From the NCBI GenBank assembly GCA_030066015.1, contig JASJCL010000038.1:1-64000 (forward strand): 64,000 nt of DNA. Direction: 5' to 3'. The stretch is from Desulfosarcinaceae bacterium (lineage in GTDB: Bacteria; Desulfobacterota; Desulfobacteria; Desulfobacterales; Desulfosarcinaceae). The notes below the pieces were generated by a model. The model worked only from the letters and a program-made list of their open reading frames with translations. It ran no database searches and was not told the origin of the DNA. Positions 1 through 9,900 of this stretch are shown piece after piece; position 1 is the stretch's first letter, and each line of letters opens with the position of its first letter. The position numbers were made by a program, and so were the translations under genes.

Positions 1-1367
1 GAGGCCAGATCCAGATCAATGGCCGCGCCGTCCGCATCAAGTCGCCCATCGACAGCATCCAGCAGGGGATTGGCATGGTGCACCAACACTTCATGCTGGT
101 CCAGAACCACACCGTCGTGGAAAACATCGCCCTGGGATACAAAGCGACGCCCCTGTTGTTCCCCCACCGCCAGCTGGAGAAGAAGATCGCGGCGTTCTCC
201 CGCCAGTTCAACTTCGCCATCGAAACCCATAAGAAAATCTGGGAACTCTCCGCCGGCGAACAGCAGCGCGTCGAGATCACCAAAGCCCTGCTCAATGGAG
301 CCGATCTGCTCATTCTGGACGAACCCACCAGCGTTCTGACGCCGCAGGAAAGCCGCGATCTCTTTGGAATGCTCAAGGAGATGAAGGCCCAGGGCCATTG
401 CGTGATCCTCATCAGCCACAAGCTTGATGAGATTCTGGATCTCTGCGACCGGGTCACTGTTCTTCAGAAGGGCCGCATCGTGGGGCACGCAGAGACTACC
501 GAGGTGGACAAGAAAGATCTGGCCCGCATGATGATCGGCCGTGAGGTGATCTTCAACATCTCCCGCGAAGCGATGCCCCGCAAGGAGAAGGTGCTCAGGG
601 TCGACGCCGTATCGGTGCTGGGCGACAAGGGCCTGCCGGCCGTAAAGGGGATCTCCTTCGATGTGTATCGCAACGAGATTTTCGGTATCGCCGGTGTGTC
701 GGGCAACGGCCAGCGTGAGCTGGTGGAGGCCATTACGGGCCTGCGCCGTGTCGAATCGGGCCGGATCACCATTGACGGGGCGGACATCACCAACCAGAGT
801 CCTCGCTGCGTCTATGACAGCGGGATCTCTCACGTGCCAGAGGAGCGCATCAAGTTCGGTATCGCTCCCGGGCTCTGTCTCTACGACAACGCTATCCTCA
901 AGCAGCAGCATCTCAGCAAGTATAGCCGCATGTCCTTTCTGGCCTATCGGCGCATCAAGCACCACGCACAGCAGTTGATACAGGATTTCAAAGTGCTGGC
1001 CCCCAACATCCACGTCCAGACGAAGAATTTGTCCGGCGGCAATATCCAGAAATTGATTCTGGGGCGTGAAATCAGCGAGCAGCCCTCCCTTCTGGTCGCC
1101 TCCCATCCCACCTACGGGCTGGATGTGGGCGCAACCGAGTATCTGCGTCATCAGTTACTCCAGCGGCGTCGCGAGGGGGGCGGGGTCCTGCTGGTCTCCG
1201 AGGATTTGGAGGAGATCTTCGAACTTTGCGACCGCGTGGCCGTGATATTTCAAGGGGCGTTCATGGGGATTTTGAGCCCGGAGGACCCGCGCGCCAAGGA
1301 TATCGGGTTGATGATGGCCGGTTCACTGCGTCTGGAAGGGGAGGAGGGGCGCAATGGTGCAAATTAA
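1..1367 (+). CDS. ABC importer ATP-binding protein, nucleoside/sugar type (5' end outside window)
   Basis: The gene is cut by the window start; its frame is open from base 3, leaving about 454 residues. It is a twin-ATPase subunit of the RbsA/NupO (BmpB) type that powers nucleoside or sugar import at the inner membrane. The first Walker A is off-window. Visible are a Q-loop (MVHQHF), signature LSAGEQQR and Walker B ILDEPTS. The second domain has the family's degenerate Walker A (GVSGNGQRE), signature LSGGNIQK and the usual GLDVGA. It overlaps the following permease gene by 14 bases, so the two are translationally coupled. The two-permease arrangement favours a nucleoside-type system over ribose. 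A BMP-family binding lipoprotein would be expected just upstream of the window; that is inference. Confidence 0.9.
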   Translation, partial: GQIQINGRAVRIKSPIDSIQQGIGMVHQHFMLVQNHTVVENIALGYKATPLLFPHRQLEKKIAAFSRQFNFAIETHKKIWELSAGEQQRVEITKALLNGADLLILDEPTSVLTPQESRDLFGMLKEMKAQGHCVILISHKLDEILDLCDRVTVLQKGRIVGHAETTEVDKKDLARMMIGREVIFNISREAMPRKEKVLRVDAVSVLGDKGLPAVKGISFDVYRNEIFGIAGVSGNGQRELVEAITGLRRVESGRITIDGADITNQSPRCVYDSGISHVPEERIKFGIAPGLCLYDNAILKQQHLSKYSRMSFLAYRRIKHHAQQLIQDFKVLAPNIHVQTKNLSGGNIQKLILGREISEQPSLLVASHPTYGLDVGATEYLRHQLLQRRREGGGVLLVSEDLEEIFELCDRVAVIFQGAFMGILSPEDPRAKDIGLMMAGSLRLEGEEGRNGAN

Positions 1368-2451
1368 GGTCACGGATCGCTCTCAGGTGTCACCCTGGCA
1401 TACGGTCGCGACCCTGGTGTTGTCCCTTGTCGCCGGGCTCGCCGCCATCAGCGTTATCTTCCTGTTCTTCGGCGTCAACCCGCTATTTGCGTTGAAGAAG
1501 ATCTTCGTCGGATCCTTCGGCAGTGCATATGGATTCAAGGAGACGGTTACCAAGGCGATTCCCCTGATGCTCGTCGGGTCGGGTCTGGCGTTGGCCTTTC
1601 GGGCCAAGTTCTGGAACATCGGCGCTGAGAGCCAACTCCTCATGGGCGCCATTTTCGCCACCTGGGTCGGCCTCAACTGGTGCCCCCAACTGCCCGCACC
1701 CGTCGCCGTGCCGCTGATCTTCCTCGCCGGCTTTGTCGGTGGCGCGCTGTGGGGCGTCATCCCAGCGCTGCTCAGGATCCGTTTTGCCATCAACGAGGTG
1801 ATATCGACCCTTATGCTCAACTACATCTGTGCCGAATTTCTCACCCTCCTCATTGTCGGGCCTTGGAAGGGCAAGACCAAATTCGGCTTCCCCTACACCG
1901 ACGATCTTCCCGCCTCCGCCATCCTCGGTGTCCTACCCGGCTCCCGCATCCACTATGTGACCCTTTTCGTCGCGCTGGCGGTGGCAGTGGTGCTGGCAAT
2001 GGTGGTGTATTGGACGCGCTTCGGGTACGAGGTGCGCGTTATTGGCGAGAACCCGGAGGCGGGCAAGTATGCCGGTATCAATTTCTTCCGAACCACCCTG
2101 ATTATCATGGCGATCAGCGGCGGCGTGGCTGGACTGGCGGGGGTCGGCGAGGTGGCCGGCATTCACCACTACCTCAGCTATCCTGACTCCATCTCCTCCG
2201 GTTATGGGTATACGGGCATCATCGTGGCATGGCTGGCCAAACTCAACCCTCTATTCGTGATATTGTCGGGGCTCTTCTTCGCCGGCATTCTTGTGGGCGG
2301 AGATGCCATCCAGATATCGCTGGGTCTGCCGGCCGCGACAGTTCAGGTGTTCAACGGTACCTTGCTGATCTTTCTCATAATGGGGGATTACTTCTTGAAG
2401 AATAAGGTTTCCTTTCATTTCACTACCCGCCTGCAGGCCGGCGCAAATTAA
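1354..2451 (+). CDS. ABC importer permease, first of a pair (NupP/YufP-like)
   Basis: This 365-residue, highly hydrophobic protein matches the BPD_transp_2 permease family. It carries multiple membrane segments from about residue 20 to the end and the conserved cytoplasmic coupling stretch RVIGENPEAGKYAGI, which contacts the ATPase. The ATG at 1354 lies inside the end of the ATPase gene and is preceded by GGAAGGGGAGG as ribosome binding site. The length fits the longer permease of YufOPQ/NupOPQ-type nucleoside importers. It is followed after 9 bases by the second permease. The substrate cannot be read from the sequence. Confidence 0.9.
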   Translation: MVQIKVTDRSQVSPWHTVATLVLSLVAGLAAISVIFLFFGVNPLFALKKIFVGSFGSAYGFKETVTKAIPLMLVGSGLALAFRAKFWNIGAESQLLMGAIFATWVGLNWCPQLPAPVAVPLIFLAGFVGGALWGVIPALLRIRFAINEVISTLMLNYICAEFLTLLIVGPWKGKTKFGFPYTDDLPASAILGVLPGSRIHYVTLFVALAVAVVLAMVVYWTRFGYEVRVIGENPEAGKYAGINFFRTTLIIMAISGGVAGLAGVGEVAGIHHYLSYPDSISSGYGYTGIIVAWLAKLNPLFVILSGLFFAGILVGGDAIQISLGLPAATVQVFNGTLLIFLIMGDYFLKNKVSFHFTTRLQAGAN

Positions 2452-2460
2452 GGGAGAATC

Positions 2461-3381
2461 GTGGAAGAGATCTTCATTTCGGTGGCCCAACGCACCCTGG
2501 TGGCCGGCACCCCACTGCTTCTGGGCACCATCGGCGAAGTGATTTGCGAACGCGCCGGGATCCTCAACCTGGGCGTCGAAGGGGTCATGGCCGTTGGTGC
2601 GGTCACGGCCTTCATCGTGACCTTCACAACCGGTAATCCCTGGCTGGGATTGGCCGCCGCTCTGATCGCCGGCATCCTCATCTCCATGACCCACGCCTTC
2701 AGTGCCATCACGCTGCAGGCCAACCAGGTCGTCTCCGGTCTGGCCCTCACCATGCTGGGATTGGGCATCTCCGGGTTGATGGGCAAACCCTATGTGGGCA
2801 AACCGCTTGCCATAAAGCTGGACGATCTTTCCATTCCGCTCCTTGCCGACATTCCCTATGTCGGCCCCATCTTTTTTCAACAAAGTCCCTACTTCTACCT
2901 GGCCGTCATCTTGGCCCTGTTGGCCTGGTTTGTCCTTCAATACACCCGGGTGGGCATCATGATCCGCTCCACCGGCGAAAATCCACGGGCCACCGAAACC
3001 CAGGGGATCAACGTGACCCGTATCCGCTACTTCTGCGTATTGGTGGGGGGCGCTTTCTCCGCCATGGCCGGCGCCCATCTCTCCACCTCCTACAGCAAGT
3101 CGTGGATCGAAGGGATGACGGCCGGTCGCGGCTGGATCGTCATCGCCCTGACCATCTTCGCCCTCTGGAACCCGGTGCGGGCCATGCTGGGCGCTTTTCT
3201 CTTCGGCGGTATTTTTGTGCTTCAGTACCTCCTCCAGCCGCTGGGCATTCCCCCCAACTTTCTGGCGATGATGCCCTATATCGCCACGCTGTTGGTCCTC
3301 CTCCTGGGCGGCCTGCGCGACGCCCGCAAGCTCAACGCGCCGGCCATGCTCGGCGAGCCGTATCGTCGCGGAGAGCGCTAA
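2461..3381 (+). CDS. ABC importer permease, second of a pair (NupQ/YufQ-like)
   Basis: This 306-residue integral membrane protein is the shorter permease partner. It starts with GTG at 2461 behind GGGAGA. Typical family features are the N-terminal GTIGEVICERAGILNLGVEG stretch and a coupling motif RSTGENPRATETQGI near residue 175. With the ATPase and the preceding permease it makes a complete membrane part of a nucleoside-type ABC importer. The gene ends at 3381 and overlaps by about 50 bases, tail to tail, the convergent lipoprotein gene on the other strand. No terminator is obvious between them. Confidence 0.9.
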   Translation: MEEIFISVAQRTLVAGTPLLLGTIGEVICERAGILNLGVEGVMAVGAVTAFIVTFTTGNPWLGLAAALIAGILISMTHAFSAITLQANQVVSGLALTMLGLGISGLMGKPYVGKPLAIKLDDLSIPLLADIPYVGPIFFQQSPYFYLAVILALLAWFVLQYTRVGIMIRSTGENPRATETQGINVTRIRYFCVLVGGAFSAMAGAHLSTSYSKSWIEGMTAGRGWIVIALTIFALWNPVRAMLGAFLFGGIFVLQYLLQPLGIPPNFLAMMPYIATLLVLLLGGLRDARKLNAPAMLGEPYRRGER

Positions 3382-4642
3382 CGGGATGACTTGCCGAAAT
3401 TGAGCCCGGCACCAGCGCTCGTGCGCCGGTCCAGCGGCGGGCCAGAACCTGCCGGTTGTAGGCCAAAACCGGCCCGAAGTCGGCCTTGATGAAGCCTTTG
3501 ACGTGGGTTTCGAACAGGTCGATACCGGCACTATCCCCGGGCAGCACATAGTAGGCGGCGGCCGTGTCGGTGTACCGCCGGATCTGTGGGTGGGTGTTGA
3601 TGTGCATGCCGGGCGGGCCTTCGCGATAGAAACTATCGATGACCCCCATGAGCTTCTGTTTGTCTCCCAGGGGGATCCAGCTGGTGAAGAGCGGGTCCTT
3701 GGTGCGCAAGAAGATCAACTGATAGGGGATCTCCACCGCGCCCGACTGCGGACCGTGGACCACATCGTATCCTCCCGTCAGGGGCTTGCCCCTTCCCGTA
3801 AGAATAAATCGAAAATGAGAGGGGTTGCCGGCAGTGGGATGCCGGACGGGGGTAGCACCGCGGGGGGAGAGATAGGGTTCGTTAGAGCGACGGGCGTAGC
3901 TGATGCGCAACCGATCGTCCGCAGGCCATTCCAGATCTCTGCCCACCAGAAAGGAGCGGAAGTGGTTGTGCTGGGCCAAAAGCACCATGAGGGGCCTTCG
4001 GTGCGCTGCATCGATGATCACGTGCACGGCACCGTGAATGTCGAGTTCGTGCCAACGGCGCGGGTCGCCCATCAGGCGGGCCGCAGCTGATCTGAGCCAG
4101 CCGATTTCATACGGCAGACCGCTGGCGGCGAAAACCGCAGCGTACTTGAGAACGATAACATCGATCGGTTCCCGTCCCGGCAGGCGGAGCTGCTCGCGGT
4201 AGACGGAAGGATAGAGAACCGCGTCTTCTGGCGGATCGCCGCCCAGGGCAAAGGTCGCCAGATCGCCACCGAAATCGAGATATTTGCCGTGGTCCCGCTC
4301 AATGCGCTTGAGATAGGCGGGGTCCACGGCGCGCGGGATGACCGTGCCTTTGCGATTCTTGACCACCGTTTGGGGCAAAAAGCGATCGTAAAAATCGATG
4401 GGATAGAGCTCCCCCGGGGTGATGTGGATCCGCGGCCGGAAGCGGGTCAGCAAGCCTCGATCCTTGGCCGATATGGGCCGACCAAAATCGTCATGCCGCC
4501 ACTCTGACTGGGGATAGGTCAATTGGCTCAGGATCCGGGCGTACTCCTCCGGCCAGTCCGATCCGCCGCCGTCCCATGTCAGCAGACGGCAGCCCACCAG
4601 CGCCATCGCGGATAGCACCAGGAAGCCTTTGAGTCTCACCAT
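3332..4642 (-). CDS. Lipoprotein of unknown function
   Basis: A 436-residue protein that I do not recognise. The N-terminus is a short basic stretch, then a hydrophobic segment ending in a lipobox (ALVGC, Cys at about residue 18), so it is probably a lipid-anchored envelope protein. The body is soluble and rich in Tyr, Arg and Pro. Notable stretches are ITPGELYPIDFYDRFLPQ, HVIIDAAHRRP, LTGRGKPLTGGYDVVHG and YYVLPGDSAGIDLFETHVKG. No catalytic motif is convincing. The start at 4642 has a strong purine-rich ribosome binding site (GGGGAGGGGG). The C-terminus runs 50 bases into the convergent permease gene; the last 40 or so residues are low-complexity and may be a poorly conserved tail. It is a single-gene unit between convergent and codirectional neighbours. 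Confidence 0.7.
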   Translation of the reverse strand: MVRLKGFLVLSAMALVGCRLLTWDGGGSDWPEEYARILSQLTYPQSEWRHDDFGRPISAKDRGLLTRFRPRIHITPGELYPIDFYDRFLPQTVVKNRKGTVIPRAVDPAYLKRIERDHGKYLDFGGDLATFALGGDPPEDAVLYPSVYREQLRLPGREPIDVIVLKYAAVFAASGLPYEIGWLRSAAARLMGDPRRWHELDIHGAVHVIIDAAHRRPLMVLLAQHNHFRSFLVGRDLEWPADDRLRISYARRSNEPYLSPRGATPVRHPTAGNPSHFRFILTGRGKPLTGGYDVVHGPQSGAVEIPYQLIFLRTKDPLFTSWIPLGDKQKLMGVIDSFYREGPPGMHINTHPQIRRYTDTAAAYYVLPGDSAGIDLFETHVKGFIKADFGPVLAYNRQVLARRWTGARALVPGSISASHPVSALRDDTARRAWPAR

Positions 4643-4837
4643 CGATGTACCCCCTCCCCTAGGTCGCCCCGGACCTACCGCTCAAATGGGTGGAGCGGAC
4701 TTCCGGCAACTCACCATAGGCTTCAACATAGGAACGCCCCACCCGCCTGGCAAACCGTGGGCGACGCGACACCCGCTCTCCGGCATGACCGGTCTGCTAG
4801 GCGGTGTGGGCGGTGCGCACACGAGAGACAATCGGCT

Positions 4838-6241
4838 TCAGTCGACCCCATAGCGCTGGAGTTTGCGCCGCAGGGTGTTGATGCCGATCTCGAGGGTCTT
4901 GGCGGTTTTGGCCTTGTTTTTGCCCAAACGGGCATAGGCTTCCAGGATATACGCCTTTTCGATCTCGGCCAGGGGGCGCAAGGGACGCCCCCCATCCTCA
5001 CGTACCGGCCGCGGCGATGGTTGGTCCACTTCCTCCGACACCTGCAAGCTGCGCAGGTGCTCGGGCAGATGACGGATGGCGATGGGGCGACCCTGGGCGA
5101 GGTTGGCGGCGCTGTGCAGCAGGGTAGCGAGCTCGCGCACATTGCCTGGGAAATCATAGCGCTGCAGCGCCGCCAGCGCCGCCGGCGTCAGGGGATTCTC
5201 CCCATGGCCGGCCTCGTAGCGCGCCAGAAAGGTTTTGGCCAGTAGGGGGATGTCCTCCCGACGTTCCCGCAGCGGCGGCAGGTGCAGCCAGCTGCCGCGG
5301 ATGCGGTAGTAGAGATCCTGCCGGAAGCGCTGCTGGGCCAGCATCTGCTCGAGGTTGGCGTTGGTGGCGGCGATGAAGCGGATGTCCACCTGAATCTGCT
5401 GACTGCTGCCCAGGCGGGTGTACTCTCCCTCCTGGAGTACCCGCAGGAGCTTCCCCTGGAGCTCCAGCGGCAAATCGCCGATCTCGTCGAGGAAGAGGGT
5501 GCCTTTGTCGGTGTGGCGCAGGTATCCACTGCGCTGGGATTCTGCGCCGGTAAAGGCACCGCGGGTATGACCGAAGAACTCGGCCTCGAAAAGGGTGGGG
5601 GTCAGGGAGGCCATATTGACCGGAGTGAAGGGGTTCTGGGCCCGTGGGCTGGCCTTGTGGATGGCCCGGGCGAGCAGCTCCTTGCCGGTCCCGCTCTCCC
5701 CGGTGATGAGAACGGGCACGTCACTGGCGGCATGGAGCTCGGCCTCCATCAGCACCCGCAACATGGTGCGGGAGCGGGTGATGATGGGCCGGAAAGGGGC
5801 TTTGGCGGTGATGGGCGGGGGGGTGTCCCGCTTCTCCATATCGAGAATGTCGCGCAGACGCTTGCGCTCCAGGGCGCGCTGGACTGCGAGGGCCAGCGCC
5901 TCCTTGGTGACCGGTTTGACCAGGTAGTCGTAGGCCCCTTTGCGCAGGCACTCCACTGCGACGCGCGCCTCATTGATGGCCGTCACCATGAGACACTCGG
6001 TGTTCGGGCTGACGGTTTTGATCACCCCCAGCAGTTCCACACCACTCATCTCCGGCATGGTCATGTCGATAAGGGCCAAATCGTAGTCCGCACCCTGGCG
6101 AAAACGCTCGGCCGCCTTACGGGACTGCACCTCCGCTTTTACGTCAGGGTAGCCGATCTGCTGCAGCTTGTGGCGCAGCACCTCGATATAGTCGGCATCA
6201 TCGTCGATGATCAGAATTCGTTCCTCCACGAAACCCCCCAT
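4838..6241 (-). CDS. Sigma54-dependent response regulator (NtrC family)
   Basis: A 467-residue activator with a receiver domain (residues 6-120; acidic pocket IDDD, phospho-Asp in LIDMTMP, Lys in VKP), an AAA+ domain (about 145-380) and a C-terminal Fis-type helix-turn-helix (about 425-467). The AAA+ domain has Walker A GESGTGKE, the sigma54-contact loop GAFTGA and Walker B FLDEIGDL, so it should be a genuine activator of sigma54 polymerase. The ATG at 6241 has no clear ribosome binding site; GTG at 6229, behind GGGGGG, is an alternative start. No kinase gene is adjacent. It is divergent from the hdrA-mvhD-metVF operon, and the shared upstream region holds a sigma54 promoter, so that operon is its likely target. 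The three-PAS kinase at 17652 is a possible partner (inference). Confidence 0.93.
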   Translation of the reverse strand: MGGFVEERILIIDDDADYIEVLRHKLQQIGYPDVKAEVQSRKAAERFRQGADYDLALIDMTMPEMSGVELLGVIKTVSPNTECLMVTAINEARVAVECLRKGAYDYLVKPVTKEALALAVQRALERKRLRDILDMEKRDTPPPITAKAPFRPIITRSRTMLRVLMEAELHAASDVPVLITGESGTGKELLARAIHKASPRAQNPFTPVNMASLTPTLFEAEFFGHTRGAFTGAESQRSGYLRHTDKGTLFLDEIGDLPLELQGKLLRVLQEGEYTRLGSSQQIQVDIRFIAATNANLEQMLAQQRFRQDLYYRIRGSWLHLPPLRERREDIPLLAKTFLARYEAGHGENPLTPAALAALQRYDFPGNVRELATLLHSAANLAQGRPIAIRHLPEHLRSLQVSEEVDQPSPRPVREDGGRPLRPLAEIEKAYILEAYARLGKNKAKTAKTLEIGINTLRRKLQRYGVD

Positions 6242-6343
6242 TTTGGCATGTATTCCAAATTGGATTATTATATAAAAACAAATAATCTAAAATGGTTATC
6301 CTGTTTATATCCCAAAATGGGATGGAACTCCATTCCAATATGG
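6238..6343. promoter_or_regulatory. Cluster of CCA-WWW-TGG palindromes, probable activator binding sites
   Basis: Four 9-base sites of related sequence lie within 106 bases: CCATTTTGG at 6238, CCAAATTGG at 6255, CCAAAATGG at 6312 and CCAATATGG at 6335. A near match, CTAAAATGG, is at 6287. The outermost overlaps the ATG of the sigma54 activator gene; the innermost is about 90 bases upstream of the -24/-12 promoter. That is the usual distance for enhancer sites of NtrC-type proteins. I infer binding by the divergently encoded regulator and possible autoregulation. This is seen by eye and not statistically tested. Confidence 0.55.
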
Positions 6344-6433
6344 TCGTTTTGGTGACCCAGACCCCTCCGGCGACGCGGATGATATTTTAGAATTTATCAT
6401 TATTTCAAATGGTTTCATAATTTGCACTTAAGG

Positions 6434-6448
6434 TGGCATTCTCTTTGC
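6434..6448 (+). promoter_or_regulatory. Sigma54 (-24/-12) promoter
   Basis: TGGCATTCTCTTTGC matches the sigma54 consensus: the GG and GC doublets are 12 bases apart, in the contexts TGGCA and TTTGC. It points towards the hdrA operon and lies downstream of the palindrome cluster. Transcription would begin near 6460, leaving a leader of about 500 bases before the hdrA start. Confidence 0.65.
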
Positions 6449-6962
6449 TGATCAAACCGGCGAACTGGCAAGTTCTCCGCGGTCCACCGCACATCGTTTC
6501 CATGTGCCGCCTTCCCCGCTGCACCTTCTCACTGACCATCTGCAGGGGGCCCGGGCGCGGCGCTGAATCAACTGCTTCAGAACAGATGCGATTCGGGAGC
6601 CTTCGCTCCAGTGGTCGAACGGCAATTCCCGAAGGGATGGACATTTGGTGAAAGGGCCTCCGGGCTGTCCCCACTCTCAAGCGATGTAATTCGATTGGCA
6701 TGCGACGGTACATTCACCCCTACAGGCCCCCCATGTGCCCGATCCTGGTGGCGACCCCCCGCTTCCAGGCCCCCCGCCGTGATACCCGGGGCGGCCCTGT
6801 GAACCGTCCGCGGATCCATCTGCACGACGCGCGCGTGGCGGTTGCGGATTTGGGGGCACCGCGGCCGCCCCCATGGGCCAAGCGAATCACCTGTTGGAAT
6901 TGGTATACGTAACGGCATTAACCTGGGCACCCCAGTGGTGTCTCATAACCGAGGGACAAGGA
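6449..6962 (+). other. Long untranslated leader upstream of hdrA
   Basis: About 510 bases without a convincing gene. Short open frames are present but lack good start signals and family resemblance. The region is GC-rich after 6500 and has no recognisable riboswitch. The hdrA ribosome binding site (GAGGGACAAGGA) ends it. An additional sigma70 promoter close to hdrA cannot be excluded. Confidence 0.5.
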
Positions 6963-9900
6963 ATGGATTCCAAGACAGACGCTGCAAAACCAAAAGAGGG
7001 CGTGGGTTCGGTAATGGTGGTCGGCGGTGGTATCGCCGGCATTCAGGCCGCCCTGGATCTGGCGGACTCCGGCTATCTGGTACAGATGGTGGAGAGCAAG
7101 AGCGCCATCGGCGGGGTCATGGCCCAGCTGGACAAGACCTTTCCCACCAACGACTGCTCCATGTGTGTCATCTCCCCCAAACTGGTGGAGGCTGGCCGCC
7201 ATCTCAACATTGACCTGCACACCCTCAGCGAGGTCACCCAGGTCACCGGCGAGCCGGGCAATTTCGAGGTGACCATCACCAAGCAACCGCGTTTCATCGA
7301 CCTGGAGAAGTGCACTGCCTGCGGTGAGTGCGCCAAGGTCTGCCCCATCGGCGTGGACAACCAGTTTGACGAGAATCTGCGTGAGCGCAAGGCGGCTTTC
7401 AAGCTCTATCCCCAGGGGATGCCCAGCGGCTACACCATCGACAAGAAGGGCACCGCCCCCTGTAAGGCCACCTGTCCGGCCCACGTGAGCATCCAGGGCT
7501 ACATCGCCCTCATCAACGATGGCCGCTATCAAGAGGCCCTCAAGCTCTTCCGCGACGCCCATCCCTTCCCGGCGGTCTGCGGCCGCGTCTGCCATCATCC
7601 CTGTGAAGAGGCGTGCAGCAGAGGCGACGTGGACCAACCCCTGGCGATCCGTGAACTGCACCGTTTCCTCCACGACTACGCCCGCGAACACGGCGAGGAG
7701 CTGCCCATCGAGACCGCCGAAAAGCGCGCCGAGAAGGTGGCCGTCATCGGTTCGGGTCCGGCCGGCCTCTCCGCCGCCTATTTCCTCGTGCGGGAGGGAT
7801 TCCAGGTCACCATCTTTGAGAAACTGGACGAGCCCGGCGGCATGATGCGGGTGGGCATCCCCGAGTACCGGCTGCCCCGCGACATCCTCAGCGAGGAGAT
7901 CGCCTTTATCGAGCAGCTCGGGGTGACCATCAAGACCGGGGTCACCTTCGGCAGCGACATCACCCTCGACACCCTCAAGGCCGACGGTTTCGGCGCGGTC
8001 TTCATGGCCGTCGGACTCCATGGCGGCCGCAACCTGGGCGTGGCCAACGAAGATATCGAGGGCGTTCTGCAGGGGGTCGATTTTCTGCGGGACGCCGCCC
8101 TGGGCAAAGAGGTCACCCTCGGCGATGAGGTGCTGGTCGTTGGCGGCGGCAACGTGGCCATAGACGTCGCCCTCACCGCCAAGCGCAAGGGGGCCGAGAA
8201 GGTCACCCTGGTATGCCTCGAGCGACGCGAAGAGATGCCGGCCTGGGAGCACGAGATCGAGGAGGCCCTCGAAGGCGACATCGAGATCGTCAACTCCTTC
8301 GGTCCCAAAGAGTTCTTCATCGACAAGAGCAACCGCGTGTCGGGGATCGAGTTCAAGACGTGTACGGCGGTCTTCGACGAGGAGGGGCGCTTCAATCCCG
8401 CCTACGATGAGAGTGCCTGTACGCCCATGTTCGGCGACACCGTCATTGTGGCCATCGGTCAGAGCACCGACACCACCGGCCTGGCCGAGATGGGCGTGGG
8501 CCTGACGCGCGTGGGCGGGCTCGAGGCCGACCCGGTGACCCTGCAGACCCCCATTCCTGGGGTCTTCGCCGGCGGGGATGCCCATCACGGCCCCAAGTCG
8601 GTTGTCGAAGCGGTGGCGGCCGGCAGGACCGCCGCGGAGAGTATCCGGCGCTACCTGCTGGGCGAAGACCTCCTCGAGGGGCGCGAAGAGAACTGGGAGT
8701 TCGTCAAGCCCGACAATATGATCTACCCCATTCAGAAGCGGGTCCCGGTACGCTGTCTCGACCCCGAGGCGCGCGAGTGCAACTTCCTGGAAGTATCTTA
8801 CGGCTACAACGAGGAGGAGGCCAAAACAGAGGCGGACCGTTGCCTCAAGTGCGGCATCTGTTCCGAGTGCTACCAGTGTGTGGACGCCTGCCTGGCCGAA
8901 GCCGTAGACCACGAGATGACGGTGGAGGAGGTCACGGTCAATGTAGGGTCCATCATCATGGCACCGGGCTTCGAGGCCTACGACCCCAGCCAGCATGACC
9001 ACTACTCTTACGCCAAACACCCCAACGTGGTCACCAGCTTGGAGTTTGAGCGTCTGCTCTCCGCCTCCGGTCCCAACCAGGGGCACTTGATCCGCCCATC
9101 GGACCACAAGGAGCCCGAGAAGATCGCTTGGCTGCAGTGCATCGGTTCCCGCGACATCAACAAATGCGACCACAGCTACTGCTCCAATGTGTGCTGCATG
9201 TACGCCGCCAAACAGACCGTTATCGCCAAGGAGCATTGCGACTACGAGCTGGACACGGCCATTTTCTACATGGATATGCGCACCCACGGCAAGGAGTTCG
9301 AGCGCTACTACATGCGGGCCGAAGAGGAGCGCGGCGTGCGCTTCGTCCGCACGCGGGTGCATACCATCGACCCCGCCGCCGACGATCAGCTCAGCCTGCG
9401 GTACGTCACCGAGGACGGTGATATCGTGGACGAGCTCTTCGACATGGTGGTCCTTTCGGTGGGCCTCAGCCCCATGAAAGATGCCGTCAAACTGGCCGAC
9501 ACCCTGGGCATCGCCCTGAACGATCACCAGTTCGCCGACACCAAGAGCTTGACTCCGGTGGCCTCCAGCCGCGAAGGGATATTTGTCTGCGGCGCCTTCC
9601 AGGGCCCCAAGGATATCCCCCAGTCGGTGATGGAGGCCTCGGCCGCGGCCTCATCGGCCACCAAAGCCCTCGCCGACGCCCGCGGGACCATGATCCGCAC
9701 CAAACAGCTGCCGCCGGAGCTGGATGTCAGCGAAGAGGATCCGCGCATCGGTGTGTTTGTCTGCAACTGCGGCATCAATATCGGCGGCGTGGCCGATGTG
9801 CCCGCGGTCAGGGAGTACGCCAAGACCCTGCCGTACGTGGTGCATGTGGAAGACAACCTCTTCACCTGTTCACAAGATACCCAGGACAAGATGAAAGAGG

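Noticed and set aside
2251-3549. 432-residue minus-strand frame over the ABC permease genes
   Set aside because: Opposite a clear membrane protein gene; low-complexity Gly/His/Gln-rich translation.
6918-9527. 869-residue antisense reading frame opposite the first hdrA fusion
   Set aside because: It arises from the high third-position GC of the sense gene, has no ribosome binding site and shows no domain.
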